From Rhizobium sp. 2MFCol3.1 (lineage in GTDB: Bacteria > Pseudomonadota > Alphaproteobacteria > Rhizobiales > Rhizobiaceae), in the NCBI RefSeq assembly GCF_000377565.1, contig NZ_KB898369.1, positions 80,935 to 144,934 of the forward strand: a DNA stretch of 64,000 nucleotides, in the 5' to 3' direction. The notes under the pieces are model-generated. The model was not told where the DNA came from. It ran no database searches and saw only the letters and a list, made by a program, of their open reading frames with translations. This document shows positions 54,215-62,604 of the stretch, in pieces. Made by a program: the position numbers and the translations under genes. How positions within the stretch are numbered: the first letter of the stretch is position 1; each line of letters begins with the position of its first letter.

Positions 54215-54239
54215 GGAACGTTGGGGCGGGTCAGGGGTT
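54215..54239 (+). promoter_or_regulatory. EcfG-type promoter before small RNA S3
   Basis: GGAAC at 54215-54219, 17 bases, GTT at 54237-54239. Confidence 0.65.
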
Positions 54240-54246
54240 ATTAAGG

Positions 54247-54326
54247 CAGCCGCGCTCGTCCCCCGATTCCCGCGCGGTTGTTATCCCTCTCCAATTCACC
54301 TCGCCCTTGTGCGGGGTTTCTTTTTG
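54247..54326 (+). ncRNA. Candidate general-stress small RNA S3
   Basis: Hairpin 1 pairs AGCCGCGC (54248-54255) with GCGCGGTT (54272-54279), loop TCGTCCCCCGATTCCC. The linker has TCCCTCTCC. The G-U pair of S1 and S2 is a G-C pair here (54252/54275), a compensatory-type change. A terminator ends the unit. Confidence 0.62.
54299..54325 (+). terminator. Terminator of S3
   Basis: CCTCGC (54299-54304) pairs with GCGGGG (54311-54316), followed by TTTCTTTTT. Confidence 0.65.
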
Positions 54327-54789
54327 ATGCGGAGCTGCTGAACTTGCCCTGGTGATCAGATCAGCTTAGTTGGACTGTCGCTTAGGGGTTTGTTGAGACG
54401 CCTGAGCGACAGGCGAAGGGCGTTCTCCCAAAGATACCTTCGCCTTTCTAGCCGTCACTTCAAGGCGTGACTGGCTAGCCGGATCGGAAGACGTGATGAT
54501 GAACTCGACGGCGGCGAAACAACGTGGATCGGGCTATCTTGCGTTTCGTCAAATCAATGCTTCCTAGCAACCCCAGATGCCTTTTCGATCGAATTCCATG
54601 GTTGACCGGTGTTATTCAATCGACTAAATCCCCGCCGCCGTGCTTCCTGTCCCATCTAGGCGGCAACGGGAGGGTCCGGCCTTAGTGGAGGGTCGGGCCC
54701 TTGCCGCCACCAGCGGCTTAAGAGGTGTCGAGGCGATTTCGAGATGAGATGTGATCAGCGCGGTCGTCGTTCTTGAAGATTGTCACCGT
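54327..54789. other. Intergenic stretch
   Basis: About 460 bases between S3 and the GH19 remnant; no gene, repeat or promoter recognised. Confidence 0.4.
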
Positions 54790-55454
54790 CGTTTCCATGG
54801 TCGGCCGGCAGCTTCTCAAACCCGGCGCACGCACTCTTTTTCGTCGCCTGCTGACAGCGCCTTGTGCAAAGCGCTTCGCGTCTTCGGGTCGGCATCGCAG
54901 TCCGCGTCAGGCCACGCGCTCTGCTGAAACTGGGTAACGGCGTTCGGCGCATAGCCGGAAGAACCAACGACAGGCGAACGAAGCGGTAGACGCGGTGAGC
55001 GAAGCCGTTCATGCCGCCGTTCCACCTCTTAGTGATCGTTTCGATGTCGCCCTGGTGGGCTCAACGATCGGGGTTGCGGCTCTGCCAATACCAGTGGCGC
55101 GAGACCTACTCTCGGATCGGTGTTTACAAGATCTGGCTTCGCGACAAAGTCAGGAGGGGTTGAACCCTTGGGCGAGGCACCAGCCGTGAAATGCCTGGTA
55201 ATTCCCCTGCCTTGTCGGCTAGCCAGAAGAGCGCCCCATATAGAGCTTGCCATCTCCGTCAACCTGGGTAGCGTTGCCAAGATTTGTTCATGTGTCGCAG
55301 CGTTTCTGGGCGCCTGTCGGCCCCAGACCTCTCGGTCGAAGCGGAATTCGGCGCTCTCGTGCAATAGCTGGGCAAGGTACCGGACCGATCGGTGCGTTCG
55401 GTCGAGGCCATACCGGGCGCCGTAGCGATGGAGAGCCCTGAAGGCAGAGTTCAT
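54790..55454 (-). pseudogene. GH19 chitinase/endolysin remnant
   Basis: The sequence of a GH19 lytic enzyme is spread over several frames: RSVRYLAQLLHESAEFRFDR and EVWG (catalytic Glu region), then PPDFVAKPDLVNTDP and HWYWQSRN, GDIETITKRWNGGMNGFAHR, and finally YAPNAVTQFQQSAWPD. At least three frame changes and an in-frame stop separate them. Such enzymes are typical phage endolysins, in keeping with the terminase remnant 1.5 kb away. Confidence 0.75.
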
Positions 55455-55582
55455 GTTCAGGCGTTCACGGCCCCTTCGCCCTCGCTCAGATGCGCGGCAG
55501 TTACGAGCACGGTCATGGAAACTTCGCTGTTTGATGTGAATTAGGGAATCGTTTACCGCTAGGCAGCTAACGATCGGATGTG

Positions 55583-55765
55583 ATGGCCCTCATGGAGATT
55601 GCCTTGATCTGCAAAATTGCGTTGGCAGTCGCCGTGATCGCGCTAGTCGGCGTTGCCGTGTTTGAGGTCGACTCTCCATCGGCAGCATCGGCATGGCCAG
55701 AAATCCAGTCTCCGAAAACGAACAGGCTTCCTGCTGGGCCCACCAGGAACGCGCAAACTCAATAG
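55583..55765 (+). CDS. Small membrane protein
   Basis: A 60-residue protein: MALMEIALICKIALAVAVIA, then LVGVAVFEVDSPSAAS and a polar tail. One transmembrane helix. The ribosome site is weak; ATG 55592 is an alternative start. A minus-strand frame (55590-55967) overlaps and cannot be excluded. Confidence 0.45.
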   Translation: MALMEIALICKIALAVAVIALVGVAVFEVDSPSAASAWPEIQSPKTNRLPAGPTRNAQTQ

Positions 55766-56599
55766 CGGCAACAAACAGCCGCGGACGAGCACGGCGCGCC
55801 AGCTTTTTACGAGCACTGTGATCTCCAATGATTTCAGTGAGGGTTGCAATCGATATGCCGGGAAATGAGCCTCGACAAGCTTCACGCAAGTTTCGAGATG
55901 CTACGGGCATCCCAAGTTGAATGACGCGAGCATTCTCGCGGGTGATCATGAGGATCTTCGATGGCATACGACTGGAAAGGCGTCCGCACTCGGCGCATTC
56001 GGCGCATCAAGCTGGCGCTATCGTCCCTGATAACCTTGGCAATCTTATCCACGCCACTGATGGCCTTCGACTGGCTTTAGCCACTGACAGGTGTGGATAG
56101 TAACGATGCGCTAACCATGTCGGGCCTGACCGCTCGACGGCGATTAAAATGGGTGATTTGGCTAAGAGCGCCCCGCACACCCCTCATTGCTGCGGCGCAC
56201 GAGATCCGGTGAGCGGACCCACGAGGAAAACGACCGGATCTCAAATATTCCCTCTCAACTGTACTTGAGACACAGTGAACGAGCCGCCGAACAAGGAGGT
56301 TCGAACGCTCGCGAAGAAACGCGATCGGTTCATTCTACTCTCTGATATGCAATGAAAGCTGCGTCGTTTACTGAGCGATAGCTACGGTCTATCGGTGATT
56401 GATGGTTGCAACGGATATGAGTTCGGAGGGCCTGCCTGAAATGAGGATGTCGAGGTCGGACGTGCGCTTGATGTCCTCGAGGTTTCGCTCGATGCCGTAT
56501 GAACTCTGATCCGGTCGCCCGGTGGATGATCGTCGTCTTCTGTACGTCGTAGGCAACCTCACGCCCGAGGGGAGCAACCGCCCACTTCCGGTCAGTCTA
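55766..56599. other. Stretch without a convincing gene
   Basis: About 830 bases. Minus-strand frames near 55643-55967 show protein-like pieces in two frames (MITRENARVIQLGMP, LVEAHFPAYRLQPSLKSLE) that suggest an unidentified remnant. 56389-56600 is open on the minus strand but lacks family likeness. Confidence 0.35.
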
Positions 56600-57215
56600 G
56601 CCCGAATCGTAAATGTTGCTTGGATGCGGCGAATGCGGAGAACGCGTATCCGGACGTCGACGAGATCGACCAAGCCGACCAGCTGACCTTTTGATAAGCC
56701 GTGTATCTCGTCTTCGAGCTCTGGGTCGGTCAGCTGGGTGGTAGCGTCTAGCTCCTTTCGCTGAGCAGCAATTCCAGCGATGTTCCCGTCTCGGCATGTA
56801 TGGGTGCGCTTGCCGGTGCGCTCGCGCCGCTCGCCGCACATGCCAAGTTTTTCACCGATAGCGATCAGCTGCAGATTGTTGGCGACGACAGTCTTGATGA
56901 CCAGCGTTTGACCACCATCGGGATTTTCTCCCTCGGTCACAAGCATGCCTTGCCACTTCATAACCCGGATGTCAGCAAAGCCGATTTGTGATGGCGAGCT
57001 GTCGATGGCTTTCTCGGTAGCCTTGCGGCAAAACATTCTCCCTCTCCAAAAGCTGGAGACGCGTTGTGCGATGTCGTCTTTATGTTGTAAGCAAGATGAA
57101 TTCCCGCCGTCAGGTTTAAAGCCAGCAGCATATGCGTCATCGGCTGTCTTGCCTTCTGCCACTCTTGCGCCAACTGCCGATGCCGTGCATTTTTTAGAAC
57201 TGGTAATAAGTTTAC
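56600..57215 (-). pseudogene. Phage terminase small subunit remnant
   Basis: Pieces in two frames: LLPVLKNARHRQLAQEW, then MAEGKTADDAYAAGFKPDGG, then IGFADIRVMKWQGMLVTEGE and NPDGGQTLVIKTVVANNLQL, and IAIGEKLGMCGERRE. This order (N-terminal HTH with 'KNARHxxFAQxxAxGK', a central 'IGFADIRKxxKW' segment, and a C-terminal 'LGKHLGM') is that of small terminase subunits of alphaproteobacterial phages. Frame changes near 57160 and within the middle make it non-functional. Confidence 0.65.
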
Positions 57216-57228
57216 CTCAGGAGACACC

Positions 57229-57438
57229 ATGATCTGGGATTCGATAATTCTAGGAGCTTTTTCGGCGGCTGCGTGGCTGGGATCTGCAGTGATATCACCT
57301 GTTCTGAGCGAGACTTTTTGGGACGGGGCTCCCGCAGGTCTGATTAAGCGTCTAAAGCTCGGGTCGGCGCTTGATGCTGCAGGAGCATTTTTTGCAGCAC
57401 TGTCTGTCAGCCTGCAAACATACGCCTGTACCCGATGA
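57229..57438 (+). CDS. Small membrane protein
   Basis: A 69-residue protein: MIWDSIILGAFSAAAWLGSA, then a polar stretch with FWDGAPAGLIKRLKLGSALD, and a second hydrophobic segment AAGAFFAALSVSLQ. CAGGAGACACC precedes the ATG. Two weak membrane segments; family not recognised. Confidence 0.6.
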   Translation: MIWDSIILGAFSAAAWLGSAVISPVLSETFWDGAPAGLIKRLKLGSALDAAGAFFAALSVSLQTYACTR

Positions 57439-57729
57439 GCTGATTACACGTAAGCGCAAGCGAGGGCGTTTATTACTTGGCGAGCGCCAGCGCCTGTTTC
57501 ACGCTAACCTGGGAGGGAGTAACATGAAATTAGGTGTCTGGAATGCGGCGCCACGGGCAAAGTCACCGTTGAACATTCGGTCTTCGATGCTGTGACACTC
57601 CCCTTTTTCGTTCCGGGCATCTGGGTTTTCGGAGACCGAAACATCATACATTACAAAATCTTAACCAAGCATTCATATTCAGTTAATTGCGCCAGTCCTA
57701 CGGTCTTCTTCGTGTCAACAACGAGGACC

Positions 57730-57930
57730 ATGAACGTGAAAATTCTCGCAAGCTCAGTCGCAGCCGCACTCGCTTTGGCTTCTCTAGCCGCTCCCATGTA
57801 TGCTCAGGCAGCAAGCAATCACCGTGATTGGAAGCATGCTCATCCGCACAAGCAAGTCTGCCACACTGAGCGCCACAAGGTGAAACACCACGGCCGGTGG
57901 ATTGTTAAGACGGTCAAAGTCTGCCGATAA
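57730..57930 (+). CDS. Small secreted His/Lys-rich protein
   Basis: A 66-residue protein with a signal peptide (SSVAAALALASLAAPMYAQA, cleavage about residue 26), then HRDWKHAHPHKQVCHTERHK and a C-terminal KTVKVCR. Two cysteines and many histidines suggest a disulphide and possible metal binding. ACGAGGACC precedes ATG 57730. The GCCCCGC/GCGGGGC hairpin at 57952-57971 may end the transcript. Confidence 0.68.
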   Translation: MNVKILASSVAAALALASLAAPMYAQAASNHRDWKHAHPHKQVCHTERHKVKHHGRWIVKTVKVCR

Positions 57931-57951
57931 CAGTCTGAATGGCGTAGAGTT

Positions 57952-57971
57952 GCCCCGCTGGAAGGCGGGGC
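57952..57971 (+). terminator. Hairpin after the secreted protein
   Basis: GCCCCGC (57952-57958) pairs with GCGGGGC (57965-57971). No T-run follows, so it is a weak terminator or a stability element. Confidence 0.4.
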
Positions 57972-58063
57972 TATACGCTCGAAATGGCTCTCCAGTTGTT
58001 AGCGGACGGCTGCGGAGGGCTACCAGCCATTGAGATTTTCATTTTTCGCACCACTTATGGCTG

Positions 58064-58252
58064 ATGAACAAATCAGAGACCAAAGCGCACATCACCCACA
58101 TAGAATCCATGTCGATTATCGCTGCGCAGGATGCCGCGCGCGATAAGAAGACATCGCAGTTGCGGGAGCTACGCTTGGCTCGCGACGCGGAGAGGGCCGC
58201 GAGCGAAGAGGTGAAGCCAGTTAAGCCTAGACGAAAGCGAACCGCCTCGTAG
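58064..58252 (+). CDS. Small basic helical protein, KTxxLRxxRL family (copy 3)
   Basis: A 62-residue protein: MNKSETKAHITHIESMSIIA, then DKKTSQLRELRLARDAERAA and a basic tail VKPVKPRRKRTAS. The core KTxxLRxLRLA matches the genes at 7720 and 44284. No clear ribosome site. Confidence 0.55.
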   Translation: MNKSETKAHITHIESMSIIAAQDAARDKKTSQLRELRLARDAERAASEEVKPVKPRRKRTAS

Positions 58253-58883
58253 CTTGGACACTGTGCGAGCGTATGAAACAGAAAGGCGGCCCGGAGGCGG
58301 CCTGATGTGCTGATCGCCCTATGCAAATCACCACAATGATCACTTTGTCCCGTTTAAGCCTGCCTTATGTAACACCACCGGAGACACGGGTTGTCGGTAA
58401 AAGGTTTTTCGCCAGTATCACTGCAACTGTTTGCACATGCATCGCATTTGCATCGGATGCCTGTTTGTTTCTTTCGGCGTAGCGAGCCTCTGCGGGGCCT
58501 TTCTCTCCTCAATGACGTGAACAGCCTTCGACAGTTCTGCGTTGCTGCGCTTGCGCGTCCAGCCGGCCACCGAAGCATCAAGAGCAGGTCACGAGTCTCC
58601 TCCTACCCGTCGGTGGTAAGACTGCTGATGCGGGCGATGACGCGATCGGTTTCGGGCAAAGGCCGTTTTTTTCCGGTACCTTTATAAAGAACACTTCTAC
58701 AATGAGATTACGGGGCAAATGACAACGAGCGCACGAGCCAACGCGTGTCGCAAATGTTGAGCCTGTCGAGACGCCTCGCGCGCTCATCCCTTGACTGCCG
58801 TCTGCTCGACGGACGCTTTTCTTCGTCAGGAATTCGTTGCGCTGCCGGCGCTCCCACCCCTCAACGAAGATCTCCGGGTGGAT
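58253..58883. other. Intergenic stretch
   Basis: About 630 bases; a plus-strand frame at 58391-58687 has no likeness or ribosome site. An inverted GGCGGCC/GGCGGCC-type pair near 58284-58303 may be a weak terminator for copy 3. Confidence 0.35.
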
Positions 58884-59138
58884 TTACTCGTCCAGCGGGT
58901 TACCGAAAAGATCAGTCGGGGGGCTCTCTTTTGGCGCGCGCGACAGCGGTTCGTCGATCCGCCCGCCGAATGATCGAGCGCTGCCCGGTCGCCCTGACCA
59001 GAGAGCGAACTGGATTTTCTCTCCCGCTTTTATGTCGCGGTGGGCCACGAAATAGCCTCGGTGGTCAGGTGCACTATCATGTCCGGCTTTTTCATTTTCA
59101 AAAACGCAAACGTCGCCCATCCGCGGTTCAAAAGGCAT
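58884..59138 (-). CDS. Small hypothetical protein
   Basis: An 84-residue protein: MPFEPRMGDVCVFENEKAGH, then RGYFVAHRDIKAGEKIQFAL and PPTDLFGNPLDE. TGGAGGAG lies six bases before the ATG, one of the best ribosome sites in the window. Beta-rich, possibly SH3- or barrel-like. The ending DLFGNPLDE resembles a sequence motif found at the C-terminus of many small proteobacterial proteins. Function unknown. Confidence 0.65.
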   Translation of the reverse strand: MPFEPRMGDVCVFENEKAGHDSAPDHRGYFVAHRDIKAGEKIQFALWSGRPGSARSFGGRIDEPLSRAPKESPPTDLFGNPLDE

Positions 59139-59449
59139 GGTACTCCTCCAGGTCTTGCTGTGTGAGCGTCATCGTGATGGGGCGCGCCGCCTCGCCTCAC
59201 TCTCCTCGCCTTTGGCGACCAGCCGATCCACCGCCGCAGTCCTAGCGATTGCAGATGATCTCGTTTCTGATGTGGGATCGATTCGTCAACGCATGGGTTC
59301 TCGTTGACATAGATGGCGATCATCGGGGGCCTCGGCAAGGCTAGGACTGCCCACGTCGCTTAGCGGATCTGCGCCATGTCTAGCGCACGGAACGTCAAAA
59401 AACCCTCATGACCCTCCCCTAGTATCGGTGTGAAACCGAGGAGGGAAAG

Positions 59450-59724
59450 ATGGCCGAGAAGAGGTTCGAGAAAGAGAACGTGTCGCTGAGACGATAAGAA
59501 AATTGGCCGTTCCGGTCATGAAGCCCAAAGCGCTGATCGACGCGGTCAAGGCAAAACACCCCAACGCCTCCAAGAAGGACATAGCGCGCGCGGCATTTTT
59601 GACGGTGATTATGTCTGCCGAATATGATCCTGAAGACACTCAGGCGCTCATCGACATAGTGAGTGAGGCTGGTGATAGTCGCTTGAGCAAAGACGCCGGA
59701 GACGACGAGCACCAATGTCGCTGA
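59450..59724 (+). pseudogene. Small conserved gene with a frameshift
   Basis: GAGGAGGGAAAG precedes ATG 59450, which reads MAEKRFEKENVSLRR and stops at 59495. The true continuation is in another frame from about 59488: RKLAVPVMKPKALIDAVKAK, then HPNASKKDIARAAFLTVIMS. Deleting two bases (CT) near 59486 would join them as NVSETIRKLAVP. Translation from TTG 59503 or ATG 59518 is possible but lacks a ribosome site. Confidence 0.6.
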
Positions 59725-59731
59725 TCAAGCC

Positions 59732-60016
59732 TCAATGAATTGTCGCGCCCACGGGCGACGTTTTGACTTGCTCGCGTATTGACGCTACCAACCTTGCGCT
59801 CGATTTCACAATTTCGGCCGCGATCTCCGGATCGCCGCTTCCCACGTCGTACGCAAGTTCTTTGATGGAGGCAGCGGCGTTCCTCACCAGCGTGATTAGC
59901 GCATTCTTCTCACTGGGAAGTTGATACGCGAACTCCTCGAGTAATGTGCCGAACTTAATAAGGACGGCAGTGATCTCACGAGACGTCATAAAGAATGGCT
60001 TTAGATTGTCGGACAT
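59732..60016 (-). CDS. Small helical hypothetical protein
   Basis: A 94-residue all-helical protein: MSDNLKPFFMTSREITAVLI, then LLEEFAYQLPSEKNALITLV and EIAAEIVKSSARLVASIREQ. GAGG precedes the ATG. A 14-pair hairpin lies 35 bases upstream of its start. Family not recognised. Confidence 0.62.
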   Translation of the reverse strand: MSDNLKPFFMTSREITAVLIKFGTLLEEFAYQLPSEKNALITLVRNAAASIKELAYDVGSGDPEIAAEIVKSSARLVASIREQVKTSPVGATIH

Positions 60017-60050
60017 CCTCGCAGCTCTCTCAAAGCGCTTGATTTAAAAT

Positions 60051-60087
60051 GGAAAGGTCGGGCGGATTTCTCGCGCCCGACCTTTCC
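60051..60087. repeat. 14-pair perfect hairpin upstream of the 59732-60016 gene
   Basis: The stem at 60051-60064 is the exact complement of 60074-60087, around a nine-base loop. On the minus strand it is followed by ATTTTAAATC, then the ribosome site of the gene starting at 60016, so it could act as a terminator or attenuator in that leader. Confidence 0.7.
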
Positions 60088-60437
60088 CTTGCCTCGACAA
60101 CAACCTCCTGACCTCCTTGGAAGTCGTCGGAAACAATTCAATGGATGACCTAGCGCGCAGCGTCGGGAATTCAAGCCGGCGACAATCTTCCTCGGTTGCG
60201 ACGCGTGCCATTTCGGGGTTCTATCGCGGGCCGCCACACATTAACGACACGCGCCGCCTGGATAAATCTTGGGTCATTAATGACATCGTCCTACGAGGGG
60301 CAGAGGGCCAATCTCGCGTGCCTCATGGGCTTCCTCGCGATCGGTATCGGTCGCGGGGTGTGTGGAGCCTGTCAACGGACATTTACGCCTCAATAACCTT
60401 TAAGTAATGGCACGCTGCTATGATGACGGGCAGTGTG

Positions 60438-60806
60438 ATGGCGAATGGATTAAATATGCTTCGAGTTTGGCATGGCCTGAGTTTCCCGGTTCTTACTTTG
60501 CTGAGCGCTTGCACCACAACCGAGCCTCTTGTGACAGCCTCCACAGGCCTGCCCGAAACTCCACGCCAAACCGATCAAGCTGTGATCGCCGAGACCGTGG
60601 GGCGTTCTGACGAGGGCATGCGCCCCCTGGCCTGGGCGAACCCTTCAACAGGCAGCGCCGGCGTCATTCAGCAAATTGGACCTGTCCTCGATGGAGGCCA
60701 AGGATGCAGGCAATTCATCAGCACACATCAGACGATCACTGGGAGTTCAACTCTCGACGGCGTCGCTTGTCCCTCGGGGAACAACCACTGGAAAATCAAT
60801 GGCTAA
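60438..60806 (+). CDS. Surface-antigen-like lipoprotein
   Basis: A 122-residue lipoprotein. The signal sequence ends at a lipobox (VLTLLSAC, lipidated cysteine about residue 23). The mature part has the RT0821/Lpp0805-type surface protein pattern: RPLAWANPSTGSAGVIQQIG, then GQGCRQFISTHQTITGSSTL and VACPSGNNHWKING. Similar proteins are small outer-membrane lipoproteins of unknown role in rhizobia. The start is placed at ATG 60438; 60420 and 60456 are possible. Confidence 0.78.
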   Translation: MANGLNMLRVWHGLSFPVLTLLSACTTTEPLVTASTGLPETPRQTDQAVIAETVGRSDEGMRPLAWANPSTGSAGVIQQIGPVLDGGQGCRQFISTHQTITGSSTLDGVACPSGNNHWKING

Positions 60807-61491
60807 ATGACTTCGGGCCTGGCTGACGTCCTGTGCCGATGGAGCGACGCCAACGCTTAACCGTTTGCATAGGGTCTTCAGCAACGCATAAGCCTCACCC
60901 TTCCCCGACATTACTCGAGCATTTTGACCAGCTTCGGCGGCACGAGCATGGTCGTTGAACAACCATTACCGCCTGACCTAGCCAGTCCGTAGCCTTTAAA
61001 CACTGGTGCAAGCGCTTCACGGATTTAACGCTAGCGCAATAGACAGCTGGCCACCGACATGCTCGTTCAGCTTATGGCTAAAAAACGCCCGGGTCGCCGC
61101 GGCGCTCTGAAATTTGGGATGCGTCGACTTGGGTGTCCCATCGAACGTGGGCGGCATCAACCGCAAGGTACCGTCACGGCGCACGATATGGGGCTACCGT
61201 GCCGCCAATGCAAAGGCAACCGTCGGCGCTTTCAGGTCTGCCAGCGCCCATACCTTTAGCTTGATCGCGCAGGCCTTGCCGACCGCCATGTCGCCGGCAA
61301 AAAAGCCAGACAGGACTGTTCCTATGTGGTTCGCGCCAAAGTGCCGCGGCTTGTGGGCTAAGGAGGGTCTGATATTGTGGCGGCTTTCGCGTTGCGAGGC
61401 GGACGCTCTCAATGTCCGCCTCCTTGGTCAACAAGCGGGCGACCACGACTTCAACCTTCGGAAGAATTGTAGCGGTCTGGACGTCTATAAT
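60807..61491. other. Stretch without a convincing gene
   Basis: About 680 bases. Minus-strand frames at 60747-60962 and 61194-61412 (HFGANHIGTVLSGFFAGDMA) have some coding character but no ribosome sites or family; they may be remnants. Confidence 0.35.
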
Positions 61492-61734
61492 TCAGTGCGC
61501 CTTACCGCCTGCCTCGCCAACAGCTTCGACAAAAATAACCCGAGCGTCATCGGCGCTCATTCGGCCGTCCAGAGCAGCCTTGCATGCCATCCGAGCACGT
61601 AGGAACTTGAGACCACTCATATTGGGCCATCGGTCGGTGAGGCAGGTCATTGCCTCGAACGGACCCCCAATCACCTTCTGTTCCTGATGTGGGAAATCGA
61701 CAGAAACTGGTGCATTCCAAGTATTATTCGGCAT
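61492..61734 (-). CDS. DUF982 domain protein
   Basis: An 80-residue DUF982 protein: MPNNTWNAPVSVDFPHQEQK, then GGPFEAMTCLTDRWPNMSGL, ARMACKAALDGRMSADDARV and FVEAVGEAGGKAH. AGGAGG sits ideally before the ATG. It is typical in length for the family. Confidence 0.88.
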   Translation of the reverse strand: MPNNTWNAPVSVDFPHQEQKVIGGPFEAMTCLTDRWPNMSGLKFLRARMACKAALDGRMSADDARVIFVEAVGEAGGKAH

Positions 61735-61935
61735 TCGATCCTCCTAGTGACGCTGTACACATCTGCGACAGTATCTAGGGTGATGATCGACTTGGAACAG
61801 GAGCCTGTTCCCCTCGGTACGGTCCCAGACGGAACCCTCTAGAAGGGTCGTCACTTGCGAGACTTTGTCGAGCTGTTGACTCCGGCAAGAAAGGGAACAT
61901 AGTAGGAACATAAAAGCAAACTGAGGATGATAGCG

Positions 61936-62298
61936 ATGGCTAGAACGCCGATCGGGCAGCCACGGGCTGACGATGAAATAGGCACGTATTGGACCACCCC
62001 GAGCGAGGCATCTCTTGCGGAGGTCCATCCGCTACTCATGGCGGTTCTCCTTATGCTGCCGGGGCGCCAGGAATGGTCTGTGGTGTCGGTAGAGGCATAT
62101 GACATGGGTTCGGGCGGACCGATTGGCTCGTTCGATATTGCTTTTGACCGACGCAGTGGCAGGGCGTGCGGCTACTTCAACACCGTTGGTTGCGATCAGG
62201 CAATGGACAAGCCTTTGTGGTTCCAGAGCTCCGGCGATGAGAGTAACTTCATCGAGGCATTTTACTTGCTCATGAGGGATGCCGGGCACGTCCTGTAA
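61936..62298 (+). CDS. Hypothetical protein, 'GYFN' family
   Basis: A 120-residue protein: MARTPIGQPRADDEIGTYWT, then VHPLLMAVLLMLPGRQEWSV and RRSGRACGYFNTVGCDQAMD, ending SNFIEAFYLLMRDAGHVL. GAGG precedes ATG 61936. The segment CGYFNTV followed 25 residues on by a helix resembles CDGYFNAVSDAG in the protein encoded at 62605-63210, so the two may be distant relatives. No known domain recognised. Confidence 0.6.
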   Translation: MARTPIGQPRADDEIGTYWTTPSEASLAEVHPLLMAVLLMLPGRQEWSVVSVEAYDMGSGGPIGSFDIAFDRRSGRACGYFNTVGCDQAMDKPLWFQSSGDESNFIEAFYLLMRDAGHVL

Positions 62299-62604
62299 AG
62301 GAGCTTGCAGCCGAAATCGATTGCGGCGAGCGGCTCGCGCACGATCTTGCTCAGCATTTCGGGGGCGGATTTTGTGGTCTAGGAGCCTCGCCCTTGCCTC
62401 GGGCAATCTCAGCCGCTTGCTAGGCGAAGCGGTCGTGGCTTGTCATCGATGGATGGGCCGATCGCCGCCACCGTCGTCGCTCCCATGTTGGTCAATTGAT
62501 GAATAGTGAGCATGCTCTCATAAGCGTCGGCACCACAGTTGCGGTCTGGTTGCACGACGTTGTCCACGATGCGAGCAAACGCGCAGGGCCTTCTGCCCGC
62601 TTGC
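62299..62604. other. Short intergenic stretch
   Basis: About 300 bases between convergent genes; nothing recognised. Confidence 0.35.
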
